Positions 31,776 to 43,637 of a stretch of 64,000 nt of DNA are shown here, piece after piece. The DNA is taken from the NCBI GenBank assembly GCA_011799875.1, contig CM022300.1:110435201-110499200 (forward strand), written 5' to 3'. Positions within the stretch are counted from its first letter, which is position 1. Each line of letters begins with the position of its first letter. The position numbers and the translations under genes are program-made. The notes under the pieces are model-generated. The model searched no databases. It had not been told where the DNA came from and saw only the letters and a list, made by a program, of their open reading frames with translations. Source of the stretch: Thinopyrum elongatum. Its lineage: Eukaryota; Streptophyta; Magnoliopsida; Poales; Poaceae.

Positions 31776-32207
31776 TTGCTATTTTCTGTCAGATCTGTTA
31801 GGCCAGGCATCATTACTTCTTCCTCCTCCAACAAAGTAGAAGAAGATGCTTGGTTGATACAGATGGAACTAAAGAGAAAGGATCCAGAGAAAACCATCAA
31901 GGGTTATAAGGTCAAGGAAGTCACGGGAGATCGAGTTCTGGCAGAAGGGCAGGTTGTTCCAGCAGCAGAAGAAGAAGACGTCCTTCAACCTTACTTTGAT
32001 TATCTTACTCCTACTGAAATTGAAGCTTTCAGGGTCATTGAAATGGTTCGTGTGCAAAATAAATATCTCACTCGTGAAAATATTATGTTGCAAGAACACA
32101 TCATCGCCCTCCGAAGCATCATCCGTAGATTGGAGAACCTCCAGAGCCAGAAGTGTGAAGCTACTTCATCACCACCTTCATCATCTTTTCCAACAAAAGA
32201 GACTTGA
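31776..32207 (+). CDS. ORF after integrase in the Athila element, unknown function
   Basis: The frame is open from 31776, with the first in-frame ATG at 31863, to 32207. The product is charged, has an acidic middle (AAEEEDVLQPYFDYLTPTE) and a likely coiled coil near the end (ENIMLQEHIIALRSIIRRLENL), and finishes Ser/Pro-rich. Athila elements often carry an extra, env-like ORF here. This one shows no signal peptide or membrane segment, so I do not call it env. It may be the remnant of a spliced ORF whose first exon begins at the ATG at 31750 in another frame. Confidence 0.45.
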   Translation: MLFSVRSVRPGIITSSSSNKVEEDAWLIQMELKRKDPEKTIKGYKVKEVTGDRVLAEGQVVPAAEEEDVLQPYFDYLTPTEIEAFRVIEMVRVQNKYLTRENIMLQEHIIALRSIIRRLENLQSQKCEATSSPPSSSFPTKET

Positions 32208-33641
32208 GTTCATGGTATGGACACTCCCCTTGGCTTGTGCCAAGCTTGGGGGAGGTGTCCTGGTATCGTATCATCACCACTATCTTTGCTTTCATCTATT
32301 TTATTTTGATCTTTAGTTATCCTATGATTTAGTTGAATAAAAGTTTAGTTCGATCCTTTCTTTTCGAGTGCTTGCTTAGTGATCTATCTATGTAATCGTG
32401 TGCGAGATATATAATAAAGAGTAGTTTGAGTTTTGTTTCTTTACTCTTATGTTTCAATAAAAGGAAAGAGAAAAAATGGAAAAGATCATATACTAATCTT
32501 ATGGTAAGTAATGACATCATATAAGGAAGAGTATAAGTGGTAAAATTTATTGGAGATTGACAAACATAACATTGGTCAATAATGCAATTCATGAAAGAAT
32601 TAATAAGGGAAGAGAAGATTCACATGCAAATGCACTATCTTGGACATCTTTTATGATTGTGAGCCCCCATTAAATATTTTGTGTCAAAATAGTTGACGTT
32701 GGACAAGGAAGACAACGTAATGATTTATGTTTGTTCATATTCACATAGAAGTTATATTGTCATAGATCCTTTAACATGTGGTGCGTGCTCAATATCTTTT
32801 CTAGCCAACGATTCCGCACTAAGTAGAGATACTACTTGTGCATCCGAAATCCCTTAACCCAAATCTTATTTTGAGAGTCCACCACACCTACCTATGGATC
32901 GAGTAAGATCCTTCAAGTAAGTTGTCATCGGTGCAATAAGGCAATAAAAATTGCTTCTAAATGTGTTGGATCATTTAGTGTAAGAGAAAATTGAGCGTTG
33001 TACGAACTTGTGATGGCAAAATAATAAAAGCGACAGACTGCATAATAAAGGTTGCCATCGTAAGGGGCAATATAATGTGATGTTCTTTTGCATTAAGGGA
33101 GTTGGCATACAAACAAATAAGCGCATGACAACCTCTGCTTCCCTCTACGAAGGGCCTATCTTTTACTTTTATGCATTTACTTTTATGTAAGAGTCAAAGT
33201 ATTCTTCCTATTCCTTTTTATTATCTCTTTTTGCAAGCATCATGTGGTGATGAAAGATCTAGGCACATATATCCAGTTGGATATGAGTAGGCATGAGTTA
33301 TTATTATTGACTTCACCCTTGAGGTGAGTACGTTGGGAGGCGAAACTATATGCCCCTATCTTTCTATGTGTCCGGTTGAAACTTTTTGTTCATGGGTACA
33401 CTGTGAGTGTTAGCAATCATAGAAGATTAAATGATGGTTGAGTATGTGGACTTGCCTAAAGGCTCCAATACGTGACCCTTCCTGAAAATATGATGAATTG
33501 TAGTTGCAAAGTTGACTGAGAACATAGTTTGTTGGTTTTCAATAAGGTTTATGCTTTATACTTCAATGTTGTGATGAATTGTTACTTGTTCATAAGAAGT
33601 TATATGATAAAGCTCCTTGCTGTTATAATAATATGCATGAT
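32208..33641 (+). other. 3' non-coding internal region of the Athila element
   Basis: It is AT-rich with no protein-like frame. A purine-rich aagcttgggggaggtg near 32248 resembles the terminal polypurine tract but is far from the LTR. The region continues at 42009 after the copia insertion. Confidence 0.7.
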
Positions 33642-33646
33642 GCTTC
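33642..33646. repeat. Target site duplication gcttc of the copia element, left copy
   Basis: gcttc precedes the element and recurs at 42004-42008. The Athila sequence reads through when the insert and one copy are removed. Confidence 0.88.
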
Positions 33647-35324
33647 TGTTTGCAAATGTAGCATGCAATTTCAAAATTTCGTACGCTCACGCAAGATCTA
33701 TCCATGGAGATGCATAGCAACGAGAGGGGGAGAGTATGTCTATGTACCCTTGTAGACCGAAAGCGGAAGCGTTTGACAACGCGGTTGATGTAGTCGTACA
33801 CCTTCACGATCCATCCCGATCAAGTACCGAATGTACGGCACCTCTTCGTTCAGCACACATTCAGCTCGATGACGTCCTCGGCTCCTCGCCTTCTTGATCC
33901 AGCAAGAGGGGCGAAGTAGTAGATGAGTTCCGGCAGCACGACGACGTGGTGACGGTGTTGGTGAAGAAACATTTCCGCAGGGCTTCGCCAAGCACAACAG
34001 AAACTATGACGGAGGATAAACTAGAGGGACGGGCTTGCCGGCACACGGCTTGGTGTTTCTTGATGTGTCTTAGGTGCTAGCCCTGCCCCTCTATTTATAT
34101 GTTGAGCCCTGGGGTCGTAACTTGGAGAAAGAGCCTCCTCAAAGTCGGTTTTGCCCGTAAGGAAGAGTCCTTCTCGGACTTCCAGGACCAGACGCCACAA
34201 TCCTTGGTGTCTGGCCAGACGCCATGGGCCTCGGCGTCTGGCCCAGGGCTAGATGCCAAGGTCTCCGGTGTTTAGCCCCCTGGCCTCCGCAAAACTCCTT
34301 TTGCACCGACCTAAAGCCCCGTGGGCTTTACCCCTTGGCCGAACCATATCATCCTATATATCAATCTTTACCTCCGGACCATTCCGAAGCTCCTTGTCAT
34401 GTCCGTGATCACATCCGGGACTCCGAACAACATTTGGTCACCAACATACATAACTCATATAGCACTATATCGTCAACGAACGTTAAGTGTGCGGACCCTA
34501 CAGGTTCGAGAACTATGTAGACATGACCGAGACACCTCTCCGGTCAATAACCAATAGCGGAACCTGGATGCCCATATTGGCTCCTACATATTCTACGACG
34601 ATCTTTATCGGTCGAACCGTTATGACAACATACGTAATTCCCTTTTTCCATCGGTATGTTACTTGCCCGAGATTCGATCGCCGGTATCTCTATACCTAGT
34701 TCAATCTCGTTACCGGCAAGTCTCTTTACTCGTTCCATAATACATCACCTCATGACTAACTCCTTAGTCATTTGCTTGCAAGCTTTATGATGTGTATTAC
34801 TGAGAGGGCCCAGAGATACCTCTCCGATACTCGGAGTGACAAATCCTAATCTCGATCTATGCCAACCCAACAAACACCTTCGGAGATACCTGTAGAGCAT
34901 CTTTATAATCACCCAGTTACGTTGTGACGTTTGATAGCACACAAGGTATTCCTCTGGTATCCAGGAGTTGCATAATCTCATAGTCGAAGGAATATGTATT
35001 TGACATGAAGAAAGCAATAGCAACAAAACTAAACGATCATTATGCTAAGCTAACGGATGGGTCTTATCCATCACATCATTCTCCTAATGATGTGATCCCA
35101 TTATCAAATGACAACTCATGTCCATGGTTAGGAAACCTTAACCATCTTTGATCAACGAGCTAGTCAAGTAGAGGCTTACTAGGGACACGGTATTTGTTTA
35201 TGTATTCACACATGTATTTAAGTTTCCGCTCAATACAATTCTAGCATGAATAATAAACATTTATCATGAATAAGGAAATATAAAATAACAACTTTATTAT
35301 TGCCTCTAGGGTATATTTCCTTCA
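33647..35324 (-). repeat. Copia element 3' LTR
   Basis: At 1678 bp it is about 40 bp longer than its partner, because of a stretch around 34230-34275 (repeated gcgtctggcc motifs) absent from the other LTR. A TATA-like motif (catataaatag, minus strand) lies near 34090-34101. Confidence 0.88.
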
Positions 35325-35340
35325 GTCTCCCACTTGCACT
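35325..35340 (-). promoter_or_regulatory. Polypurine tract of the copia element
   Basis: On the minus strand agtgcaagtgggagac directly precedes the 3' LTR, the place where plus-strand synthesis is primed. Confidence 0.65.
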
Positions 35341-35356
35341 AGAGTCAATAATCTAT

Positions 35357-35448
35357 TTCACATCGCCATGTGATTTAACACCAATAGTTCACATCGTCAT
35401 GTGATTAACACCCATAGTTCACATCGCCATGTGACCAACACCCAATGG
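35357..35448. repeat. Three tandem copies of a 30-31 bp repeat
   Basis: ttcacatcgccatgtgattt-type units start at 35357, 35388 and 35418, between RNase H and the 3' LTR. Each contains a small inverted repeat (cacatcg/catgtg). Confidence 0.8.
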
Positions 35449-35489
35449 GTTTACTTAAGGTGTGATCATGTTTTGCTTGTGAGAGAAGT

Positions 35490-36472
35490 TTAGTCAACGG
35501 GTCTGTCACATTCAGATCTGTATGTATATTTGCAAATTTCTATGTCTACAATGCTCTGCATGGAGCTACTCTTGCTAATTGCTCCCACTTTCAATACGTA
35601 TCCAGATTGAGACTCAGAGTCATCTGGATCGGTGTAAAAGCTTGCATCGACGTAACTCTTTACGATGAACTCTTTATCACCTCCATAACCGAGAAACATT
35701 TCCTTAGTCCTCTTAGGTAACTAAGGATAATTTTGACCGCTGTCCAGTGATCTACTCCTGGATCACTATTGTACCCCTTTGCCAAACTCATGGCAAGGTA
35801 CACAATAGATCTGGTACACAGCATAGCATACATGATAGAACCTATGGCTGAGGCATAGGGAATGACTTTCATTTTCTCTCTATCTTCTGCAGTGGTCGGG
35901 CATTGAGTCTTACTCAACTTCACACCCTGCAATACATGCAAGAACCCTTTCTTTGACTGATCCATTTTGAACTTCTTCAAAACTTTGTCAAGGTATGTGC
36001 TTTGTGAAAGTCCTATTAAGCGTCTCGATCTATCCCTATAGATCTTGATGCTCAATATGCAAGTAGCTTCACCGAGGTCTTTCATTGAAAAATTCTTATT
36101 CAAGTCTCCTTTTATGCTATCCAGAAATTCTATATCATTTCCAATCAATAATATGTCATCCACATATAATATCATAAATGCTACAGAGCTCCCACTCACT
36201 TTCTTGTAAATACAGGCTTCACCGAAAGTCTGTATAAATCCATATGCTTTGATCACTTCATCAAAGCGTATATTCCAACTCCGGGATGCTTGCACCAATC
36301 CATAGATGGATCGCTGGAGCTTGCACACTTTGTTAGCACCTTTAGGATCGATAAAACCTTCTGGTTGTATCATATACAATTCTTCCTCAAGAAATCCATT
36401 AAGGAATGCAGTTTTGACGTCCATTTGCCAGATTTCATAATCATAAAATGCGGCAATTGCTAACATGATTCA
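35490..36472 (-). pseudogene. pol: Copia pol: main part of reverse transcriptase and truncated RNase H
   Basis: The polymerase runs from 36466 to 35660, with the DVKTAFLNG motif and the catalytic YVDD at 36166-36155. It enters after a TGA at 36472-36470 that stands where CGA (Arg) is usual. A frameshift near 35660-35699 moves into the RNase H frame, of which only the start (VDASFYTDPDDSESQSGY) is clear. The later RNase H motifs and C-terminus are absent or scrambled. Confidence 0.85.
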
Positions 36473-37195
36473 GACGGACTTAAGCATCGCTACGGGTGAG
36501 AAAGTCTCATCGTAGTCAACTCCTTGAACTTGTCGAAAACCTTTTGCGACAAGTCGAGCTTTGTAGATAGTAACATTACCATCGGCGTCAGTCTTCTTCT
36601 TGAAGATCCATTTATTCTCTATGGCTCGCCGATCATCGGGCAAGTCCACCAAAGTCCACACTTTGTTCTCATACATGGATCCTATCTCAGATTTCATGGC
36701 CTCAAGCCATCTGTCGGAATCTGGGCTCATCGTAGCTTCTTCATAGTTCGTAGGTTCGCCTTGGTCTAGTAACATGACTTCCAGTACAGGATTCCCATAC
36801 CACTCTGGTGCGGATCGTGTTCTGGTTGACCTACGAAGTTCTGTAGTAACTTGATTTGAAGTTTCATGATCATCATCATTAGCGTCCTCTCTAGTTGGTG
36901 TAGGCATCACGGGAACGGTTTTCTGTGATGAGCTACTTTCCAATTCGAGAGAAGGTACAATTACCTCATCAAGTTCTACTTTCCTCCCACTCACTTCTTT
37001 CGAGAGAAACTCCTTCTCTAGAAAGGTTCCATTCTTGGCAACAAAGATCTTGCCTTCAGATCTATGGTAGAAGGTGTACCCAATTGTTTCCTTAGGGTAT
37101 CCTATGAAGACGCACTTCTCCGATTTGGGTTCGAGCTTAGCAGGCTGAAGCCTTTTGACATAAGTGTCGCAACCCCAAACTTTAAGAAACGACAA
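36473..37195 (-). pseudogene. pol: Copia pol: integrase C-terminus and start of reverse transcriptase
   Basis: This is in the same frame as the flanking pieces. It starts at the typical SFLKVWGCDTYVKR of the copia integrase C-terminal region, passes a Ser/Thr-rich linker, and reaches WIFKKKTDADGNV and KARLVAKGFRQVQGVDY of the polymerase fingers. It ends at the TGA at 36472-36470. Confidence 0.85.
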
Positions 37196-38075
37196 CTTAG
37201 GTTTCTTGCCAAACCACAGTTCATACGGTGTCGTCTCAACGGATTTAGACGGTGCCCTATTTAACGTGAATGCAGCTGTCTCTAATGCCTAACCCCAAAA
37301 CGATAGTGGTAAATCGGTAAGAGACATCATAGATCGCACCATATCTAATAAAGTACGGTTACGACGTTCGGACACACCATTACGCTGTGGTGTTTCAGGT
37401 GGCATGAGTTGTGAAACTATTCCACATTGTATTAAATGAAGGCCAAACTCGTAACTCAAATATTCGCCTCCGCGATCGGATCGTAGAAACTTTATTTTCT
37501 TGTTACGATGATTCTCTACTTCACTCTGAAATTCTTTGAGCTTTTCAAATGTTTCAGACTTATGTTTCATCAAGTAGATATATCCATACCTACTCAAATC
37601 ATCTATGAAGATCAAAAAATAATGATACATGCCGCGTGCTTCAACACTCATCAGACCGCATACATCGGTATGTATTATTTCCAATAAGTCATTAGCTCGC
37701 TCCATTGTTCCAAAGAATGGATTTTTAGTCATCTTGCCCATAAGGCATGGTTCGCAAGCATCAAATGATTCATAATCAAGTGATTCCAAAAGCCCATCTG
37801 CATGGAGTTTTCTTCATGCGCTTTACACCAATATGACCTAAACGGCAGTGCCACAAATATGTTGCACTATTATTATCAACTTTGCATCTTTTGGCATCAA
37901 TATTATGAATATGTGTACCACTACGATCGAGATTCAATAAACCATTTACATTGGGTGTATGACCATAGAAGGTTTTATTCATGTAAACAGAACAACAATT
38001 ATTCTCTGACTTAAATGAATAACCGTATCGCAATAAACATGATCCAATCATATTCATGCTCAACGCAAACACCAA
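37196..38075 (-). pseudogene. pol: Copia pol: integrase zinc finger and catalytic core
   Basis: The HHCC finger is split: LWHCRLGHIG lies in one frame (to about 37790) and CEPCLMGK in another (from 37789). The core has HTDVCGLM (first Asp), SDRGGEY (second Asp) and RNGVSERRNRTLLD (Glu). TAG at 37291-37289 interrupts the frame shortly after the core. The frame continues toward 37195. Confidence 0.82.
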
Positions 38076-38094
38076 ATTTTATTTAGGTCCAACA

Positions 38095-38343
38095 CTAATC
38101 CCGAAGGTAGAGGGAGTGTGCGATGGTGATCTTATCAACCTTGGAATCACTTCCAACACACATCGCCACCTTGCCCTTAACTAGTCTCTGTTCATTCTGC
38201 AACTCCTGTTTCGAGTTACTAATCTTAGCAACTGAACTGGTATCGAATACCCAGGGGCTACTATGAGCACTAGTAAAGTACACATCAATAACATGTATAT
38301 CAAATATACCTTTGTTCACTTTGCCATCCTTCTTATCCGCCAA
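38095..38343 (-). pseudogene. Copia protease, active site altered
   Basis: The aspartic protease region follows the gag zinc knuckle. The active-site triad, normally DTG or DSG, reads DTS (WVFDTSSVAKI, near 38240-38250). This Gly-to-Ser change would be expected to abolish activity. Confidence 0.7.
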
Positions 38344-39098
38344 GTATTTGGGGCAATTCCGCTTCCAGTGACCATTTCCTTTGCAGTAGAAGCACTCAGT
38401 TTCAGGCTTGGGTCCAGCTTTGGGCTTCTTCCTGGGAGTGGCAACTTGCTTGCCATTCTTCTTGAAGTTCTCTTTCTTTCCCTTTACCCTTTTTCTTGAA
38501 ACTAGTGGTCTTAACCATCAACACTTGATGCTCTTTCTTGATTTCTACCTTCGCCGATTTTAGCATCACGAAGAGCTCGGGAATCGTTTTCGTCATCCCT
38601 TGCATCACGAAGTTCTAGTAGCTTGGTGATAGACTAGAGAACTTTGTCAATCACTATCTTATCTGGAAGATTAAATCCCACTTGATTCAAGCGATTGTAG
38701 TACAGAGACATTCTGAGCACATGCTCACTGGCTGAGCTATTCTCCTCCATCTTGTAGGCAAAGTACTTGTCAGAGGTCTCATACCTCTCGACACGGGCAT
38801 GAGTCTGAAATACCAATTTCAGCTCTTGGAACATCTCATATGCTCCATGGCATTCAAAACGTTTTTGAAGTCCCGGTTCTAAGCCGTAAAGCATGGTGCA
38901 CTAAACTATTAAGTAGTCATCATATCGAGCTTGCCAAACGTTCATAACGTCTGCATCTGCTCCTGCAATAGGTTTGTCACCTAGCGGTGCATCAAGAACA
39001 TAATTCTTCTGTGCAACAATGAGGATAATCCTCAGATCACGGACCCAGTCTGCATCATTGCTACTTTCATCTTTCAACTTAGTTTTCTCTAGGAACAT
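38344..39098 (-). pseudogene. gag: Copia gag with CCHC zinc knuckle
   Basis: Capsid-like sequence (KNYVLDAPLGDKP, DDYLIV) starts near 39098. TAG at 38903-38901 and a stop at 38636-38634 interrupt it. A nucleocapsid knuckle CFYCKGNGHWKRNC (C-x2-C-x4-H-x4-C) is at about 38345-38398. The frame changes at least twice between these parts. Confidence 0.8.
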
Positions 39099-40353
39099 AT
39101 CAAAAATAGGGGAGCAACAACGCGAGCTATTGATCTACAACATAATTTGCAAATACTATCAGGACTAAGTTCAGATAAATTATGTTCAATTAATCAAATT
39201 ACATAAGAACTCCCACTTAAATAGACATCCCTCAAGTCATCTAAGTGATACGTGATCCAAATCAACTAACCCATGTCCGATCATCAAGTGAGATGGGGTA
39301 GTCATCAATGGTGAACATCTCTATGTTGATCATATCTACTATATGATTCATGTTCGACCTTTCGGTCTCCAGTGTTTCGAGGCCATGTCTGTATATGCCA
39401 GGCTCGTCAAGTTTAACCCGAGTATTCCGCATGTGCAAAACTGTCTTACACCCGTTGTATGTGAACGTAGAGTCTATCACACCCGATCATCACGTGGTGT
39501 CTCAACACGACGAACTGTCGCAACGGTGCATACTCAGGGAGAACACTTATACCTTGAAATTTAGATAAGGGATCATCTTATAATGCTACCGCTGTACTAA
39601 GCAAAATAAGATGCATAAAAGATAAACATCACATGCAATCAAAATATGTGACGTGATATGGCCATCATCATCTTGTGCTTTTGATCTCCATCTCCAAAGC
39701 ATCGTCATGATCTCCATCGTCACCGGCTCGACACCTTGATCTCCATCGTTGCGTCATGGTCGTCTCGCCAACTATTGCTTCTACAACTATCACTAACGCA
39801 TAGTGAAAAAGTAAAGCAATTACATGGCGTTTGCATTTCATACAATAAAGCGACAACCATAAGGCTCCTGCCAGTTGCCGATAACTTTTACAAAACATGA
39901 TCATCTCATACAACAATGTATATCACATCATGTCTTGACCATATCACATCACAACATGCCCTGCAAAAACAAGTTAGACGTCCTCTACTTTGTTGTTCCA
40001 AGTTTTACGTGGCTGCTATGGGCTTCTAGCAAGAACCGTTCTTACCTACGCATCAAAACCACAACGGTGATTTATCAAGTTTGCTGTTTTAACCTTCAAC
40101 AAGGACCGGCCGCAATCAAATTCGATTCAACTAAAGTAGGAGAAACAGACACCCGCCAGCCACCTTTATGCAAAACTAGTTGCATGTCTGTCGGTGGAAT
40201 CGGTCTCATGAACGTGGTCATGTAAGGTTGGTCCGGGCCGCTTCATCCAACAATACCGCCAAATCAAAATAAGACATTGGTGGTAAGCAGTATGACGATC
40301 ACCGCCCACAACTCTTTGTGTTCTACTCATGCATATCATCTATGCATAGACCT
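39099..40353 (-). other. 5' leader of the copia element
   Basis: This is the long untranslated leader between the primer site and gag, usual for BARE-type elements. No protein-like frame was found. Confidence 0.6.
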
Positions 40354-40366
40354 GGCTCGGATGCCA
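40354..40366 (-). promoter_or_regulatory. Primer binding site of the copia element
   Basis: On the minus strand tggcatccgagcc lies just inside the 5' LTR, close to the TGGTATCAGAGCC site complementary to initiator tRNA-Met used by copia elements. Confidence 0.8.
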
Positions 40367-40367
40367 C

Positions 40368-42003
40368 TATTGGGAAACATAGCATGCAATTTCAAAATTT
40401 CCTACACTCACGCAAGATCTATCCATGGAGATGCATAGCAACGAGAGGGGGAGAGTATGTCTACATACCCTCGTAGACCGAAAGCAGAAGCGTTTGACAA
40501 CACCGTTGATGTAGTCGTACACCTTCATGATCCGTCTTGATCAAGTACCGAACGTACGACACCTCTGCGTTCAGCACACGTTCAGCTCGATAACATCCTC
40601 GCGTTCTTGATCCAGCAAGAGGGGCGAAGTAGTAGATGAGTTCCGGCAGCACGACGGCGTGGTGACGGTGTTGGTGAAGAACAATTTCCACAGGGCTTCG
40701 CCAAGAACAACGAAAACTATGACGGAGGATAAACTAGAGGGACGGGGTTGCCGGCACATGGCTTGGTGTTTCTTGATGTGTCTTAGGTGCTAGCCCTGCC
40801 CCTCTATTTATATGTTGAGCCCTGGGGTCGTAACTTGGAGAAAGAGCCTCCTCAAAGTTGGTTTTGCCCGTAAGGAAGAGTCCTTCTCAGACTTCCAGGA
40901 CCAGACGCCTCAATACTTGGTGTCTGGCCCATACGCCATGGGCCTCGCGTTTGGCCCCCTGGCCTCCGCAAAACTCCTTTTGCACCGACCTAAAGCCCCG
41001 TGGGCTTTACCCCTTAGCCAAACCATATCATCCTATATATCAATCTTTACCTCTGGATCATTCCGGAGCTCCTCATCATGTCCATGATCTCATCCGGGAC
41101 TCCGAACAACATTCGGTCACCAACATACATAACTCATATAGTACTATATCGTCAACAAACGTTAAGCGTGCGGACCCTATGGGTTCGAGAACTATGTAGA
41201 CATGACCAAGACACCTCTCCGGTCAATAACCAATAGCGGAACCTGGATGCCCATATTGGCTCCTACATATTCTACGAAGATCTTTATCGGTCGAACCGTT
41301 ATGACAACATACGTAATTCCCTTTGTCCATCGGTATGTTACTTGCCCGAGATTCGATCGTCGGTATCTCTATACCAAGTTCAATCTCGTTACCGGCAAGT
41401 CTCTTTACTCGTTCCATAATACATCACCTCATGACTAACTCCTTAGTCATTTGCTTGCAAGCTTTATGATGTTTATTACCGAGAGGGCCCAGAGATACCT
41501 CTCCGATACTCGGAGTGACAAATCCTAATCTCGATCTATGCCAACCCAACAAACACCTTCGGAGATACCTGTAGAGCATCTTTATAATTACCCAGTTACG
41601 TTGTGACATTTGATAGCACACAAGGTATTCCTCCGGTATCCAGGAGTTGCATAATCTCATAGTCGAAGGTATATGTATTTGACATGAAGAAAGCAATAGC
41701 AACAAAACTGAACGATCATTATGCTAAGCTAACGGATGGGTCTTGTCCATCACATCATTCTCCTAATGATGTGATCCCATTATCAAATGACAACTCATGT
41801 CCATGGTTAGGAAACCTTAACCATCTTTGATCAACGAGCTAGTCAAGTAGAGGCTTACTAGGGACACGGTATTTGTTTATGTATTCACACATGTATTTAG
41901 GTTTCCGATCAATACAATTCTAGCATGAATAATAAAAATTTATCATGAATAAGGAAATATAAAATAACAACTTTATTATTGCCTCTAGGGTATATTTCCT
42001 TCA
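40368..42003 (-). repeat. Copia element 5' LTR
   Basis: This is the partner of 33647-35324. Its inner end reads ...CCCAATA instead of ...CCAACA, one transition in the terminal CA. The outer end is TGAAGGAAATATACCC on the minus strand. Confidence 0.88.
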
Positions 42004-42008
42004 GCTTC

Positions 42009-42115
42009 TATGTTCGTATTTTGTTTTTATCGACACCTTTCTCTCTAAGCATGTGGACATGGTTTTCGATTTCGGTTTTCGCTTGAGGACAAGCTTGGCC
42101 TAAGCTTGGGCGAGT
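42009..42115 (+). other. End of the Athila internal region with polypurine tract
   Basis: It resumes after the copia element. The bases taagcttgggcgagt directly before the LTR at 42116 are the expected polypurine tract. Confidence 0.7.
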
Positions 42116-43632
42116 TGATACGTCCATTTTGCATTATGTTTTCCTACTATTATTTATAATGTTTTTATGCATAATAATGCTTTTGGGAGTAATTCTAACG
42201 CCTTTTCTCTCATAATATTCAAGGTTTACACAAAGAGGGAGAATACCGGTAGCTGGAATTCTGGACCTGGAAAAGCTACGTCAGAGTTACCTATTCTGCA
42301 CATCTCCAAATGAGCTGAAAATTTACGAAGAATTGTTTTGGAATATATGAAGAATATTGGAGCAAATAACTACCAGAGGGGGCCCACCAGGTGGGCACAA
42401 CCCACCTGGGCGCGCCAGGGAGCCCAGGCGCGCCCTGGTGGGTAGTGCCCTCCTCGGCCCACCTCCGGTGTCCCTCTTCTGGTATATAAGTCATTTTGAT
42501 CTAGAAAAATAAGGAGAGGACTTTTGGGACGAAGCGCTGCCGTTTCGAGGTGGAACTTGGGCAGGAGCACTTTTGCCCTCCGGCGGAGCGATTCCGCCAG
42601 GGGAACTTCCCTCCCGGAGGGGGAAATCATCGTCAACGTCATCACCAACAACTCTCCCATCTTGGGGTGGGCCATCTCCATCAACATCTTCAAAGCACCA
42701 TCTCCTCTCAAACCCTAGTTCATCTCTTGTGTCCAATCTTTGTACCGGAACCTTAGATTGGTGCTTATGGGTGACTAGTAGTGTTGATTACATGTTGTAG
42801 TTGATTACTATATGGTTTATTTTGTGGAAGATTATATGTTCAGATCCATTATGCTATTTAATACCCCTCTGATCTTGAGCATGATTATTATTTGTGAGTA
42901 GTTACTTTTGTTCTTGAGGTCACGGGAGAAGTCATGTTGCAAGTAATTATGTGAACTTGATATGTGTTCGATATTTTGATGATATGTATGTTGTGATTCC
43001 CTTAGTAGTGTCATGTGAACATCGACTACATGGCACTTCACCATATTTGGGCCTAAGGGAATGCATTGTGGAGTAGTTATTAGATGATGGGTTGCTAGAG
43101 TGACAGAAACTTAAACCGTAGTTTATGCGCTATTTCATAAGGGACTGATTTGGATCCAAAAGTTTAATGCTATGGTTAGATTTTATCTTAATACTTTTCT
43201 CGTAGTTGCGGATGCTTGCGAGGGGGTTAATCATAAGTAGGAGGTTTGTTCAAGTAAGAACAGCACCTAAGCACCGGTCCACCCACATATCAAATTATCA
43301 AAGTAGTGAACACGAAACAAAGCAACATGATGAAAGTGATATGATGAAATTCCCGTGTACCCTCAAGAACGCTTTGCTTATCATAAGAGACTGTTTTGGC
43401 CTATCCTTTGCCTCAAAAGGATTGGGCTACCTTGCTGCACATTATTTACCATTACCATTACTTGCTTGTTACAAATTATCTTGCTATCGAACAATCTATT
43501 ACCGACTATTTCAGTGCTTGCAGAAAATACCTTGCTGAGAACCACTTGTCATTTCCTTCTGCTCCTCATTGGGTTCGACACTCTTACTTATCGAAGGGAC
43601 TACGATTGATCCCCTATACTTGTGGGTCATCA
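42116..43632 (+). repeat. Athila element 3' LTR
   Basis: At 1517 bp it is the near-identical partner of 136-1654, followed by the ggaac duplication at 43633-43637. Confidence 0.92.
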
Positions 43633-43637
43633 GGAAC

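Larger units (their letters stand above)
33647..42003 (-). mobile_element. BARE/Angela/WIS-type Ty1/copia retrotransposon, minus strand, degenerate
   Basis: It has long LTRs (33647-35324 and 40368-42003) starting TGAAGGAAATATACCC on the minus strand, a TGGCATCCGAGCC primer site matching the usual copia site, and gag, protease, integrase, reverse transcriptase and RNase H in copia order. LTR sequence and gene order are those of the high-copy Triticeae BARE/Angela/WIS group. The RNase H end is missing, and stops or frameshifts break every gene, so it is not autonomous. Confidence 0.9.
136..43632 (+). mobile_element. Athila-lineage Ty3/gypsy LTR retrotransposon, opened by two later insertions
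   Basis: The element has two LTRs of about 1.52 kb (136-1654 and 42116-43632), a ggaac duplication, a primer site of the Athila type, and gag, protease, reverse transcriptase, RNase H and integrase in gypsy order on the + strand. A CACTA transposon (4801-29729) interrupts RNase H and a copia element (33647-42003) interrupts the 3' non-coding region. Without these it would be about 10.2 kb. The lineage call rests on the DLGAS protease motif, the FMDD reverse transcriptase motif and the primer site. Coding capacity is lost through several stops and indels. Confidence 0.88.

Noticed and set aside
33656..33665. Copia LTR border at tgtagcatgc instead of 33647
   Set aside because: No target duplication fits that border. 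Starting at 33647 gives gcttc on both sides.
34224..35026. Open frames in the copia LTRs, repeated at 40812-41705
   Set aside because: They lie within LTRs and occur in both copies simply because the LTRs are duplicates. They have no family-like content.
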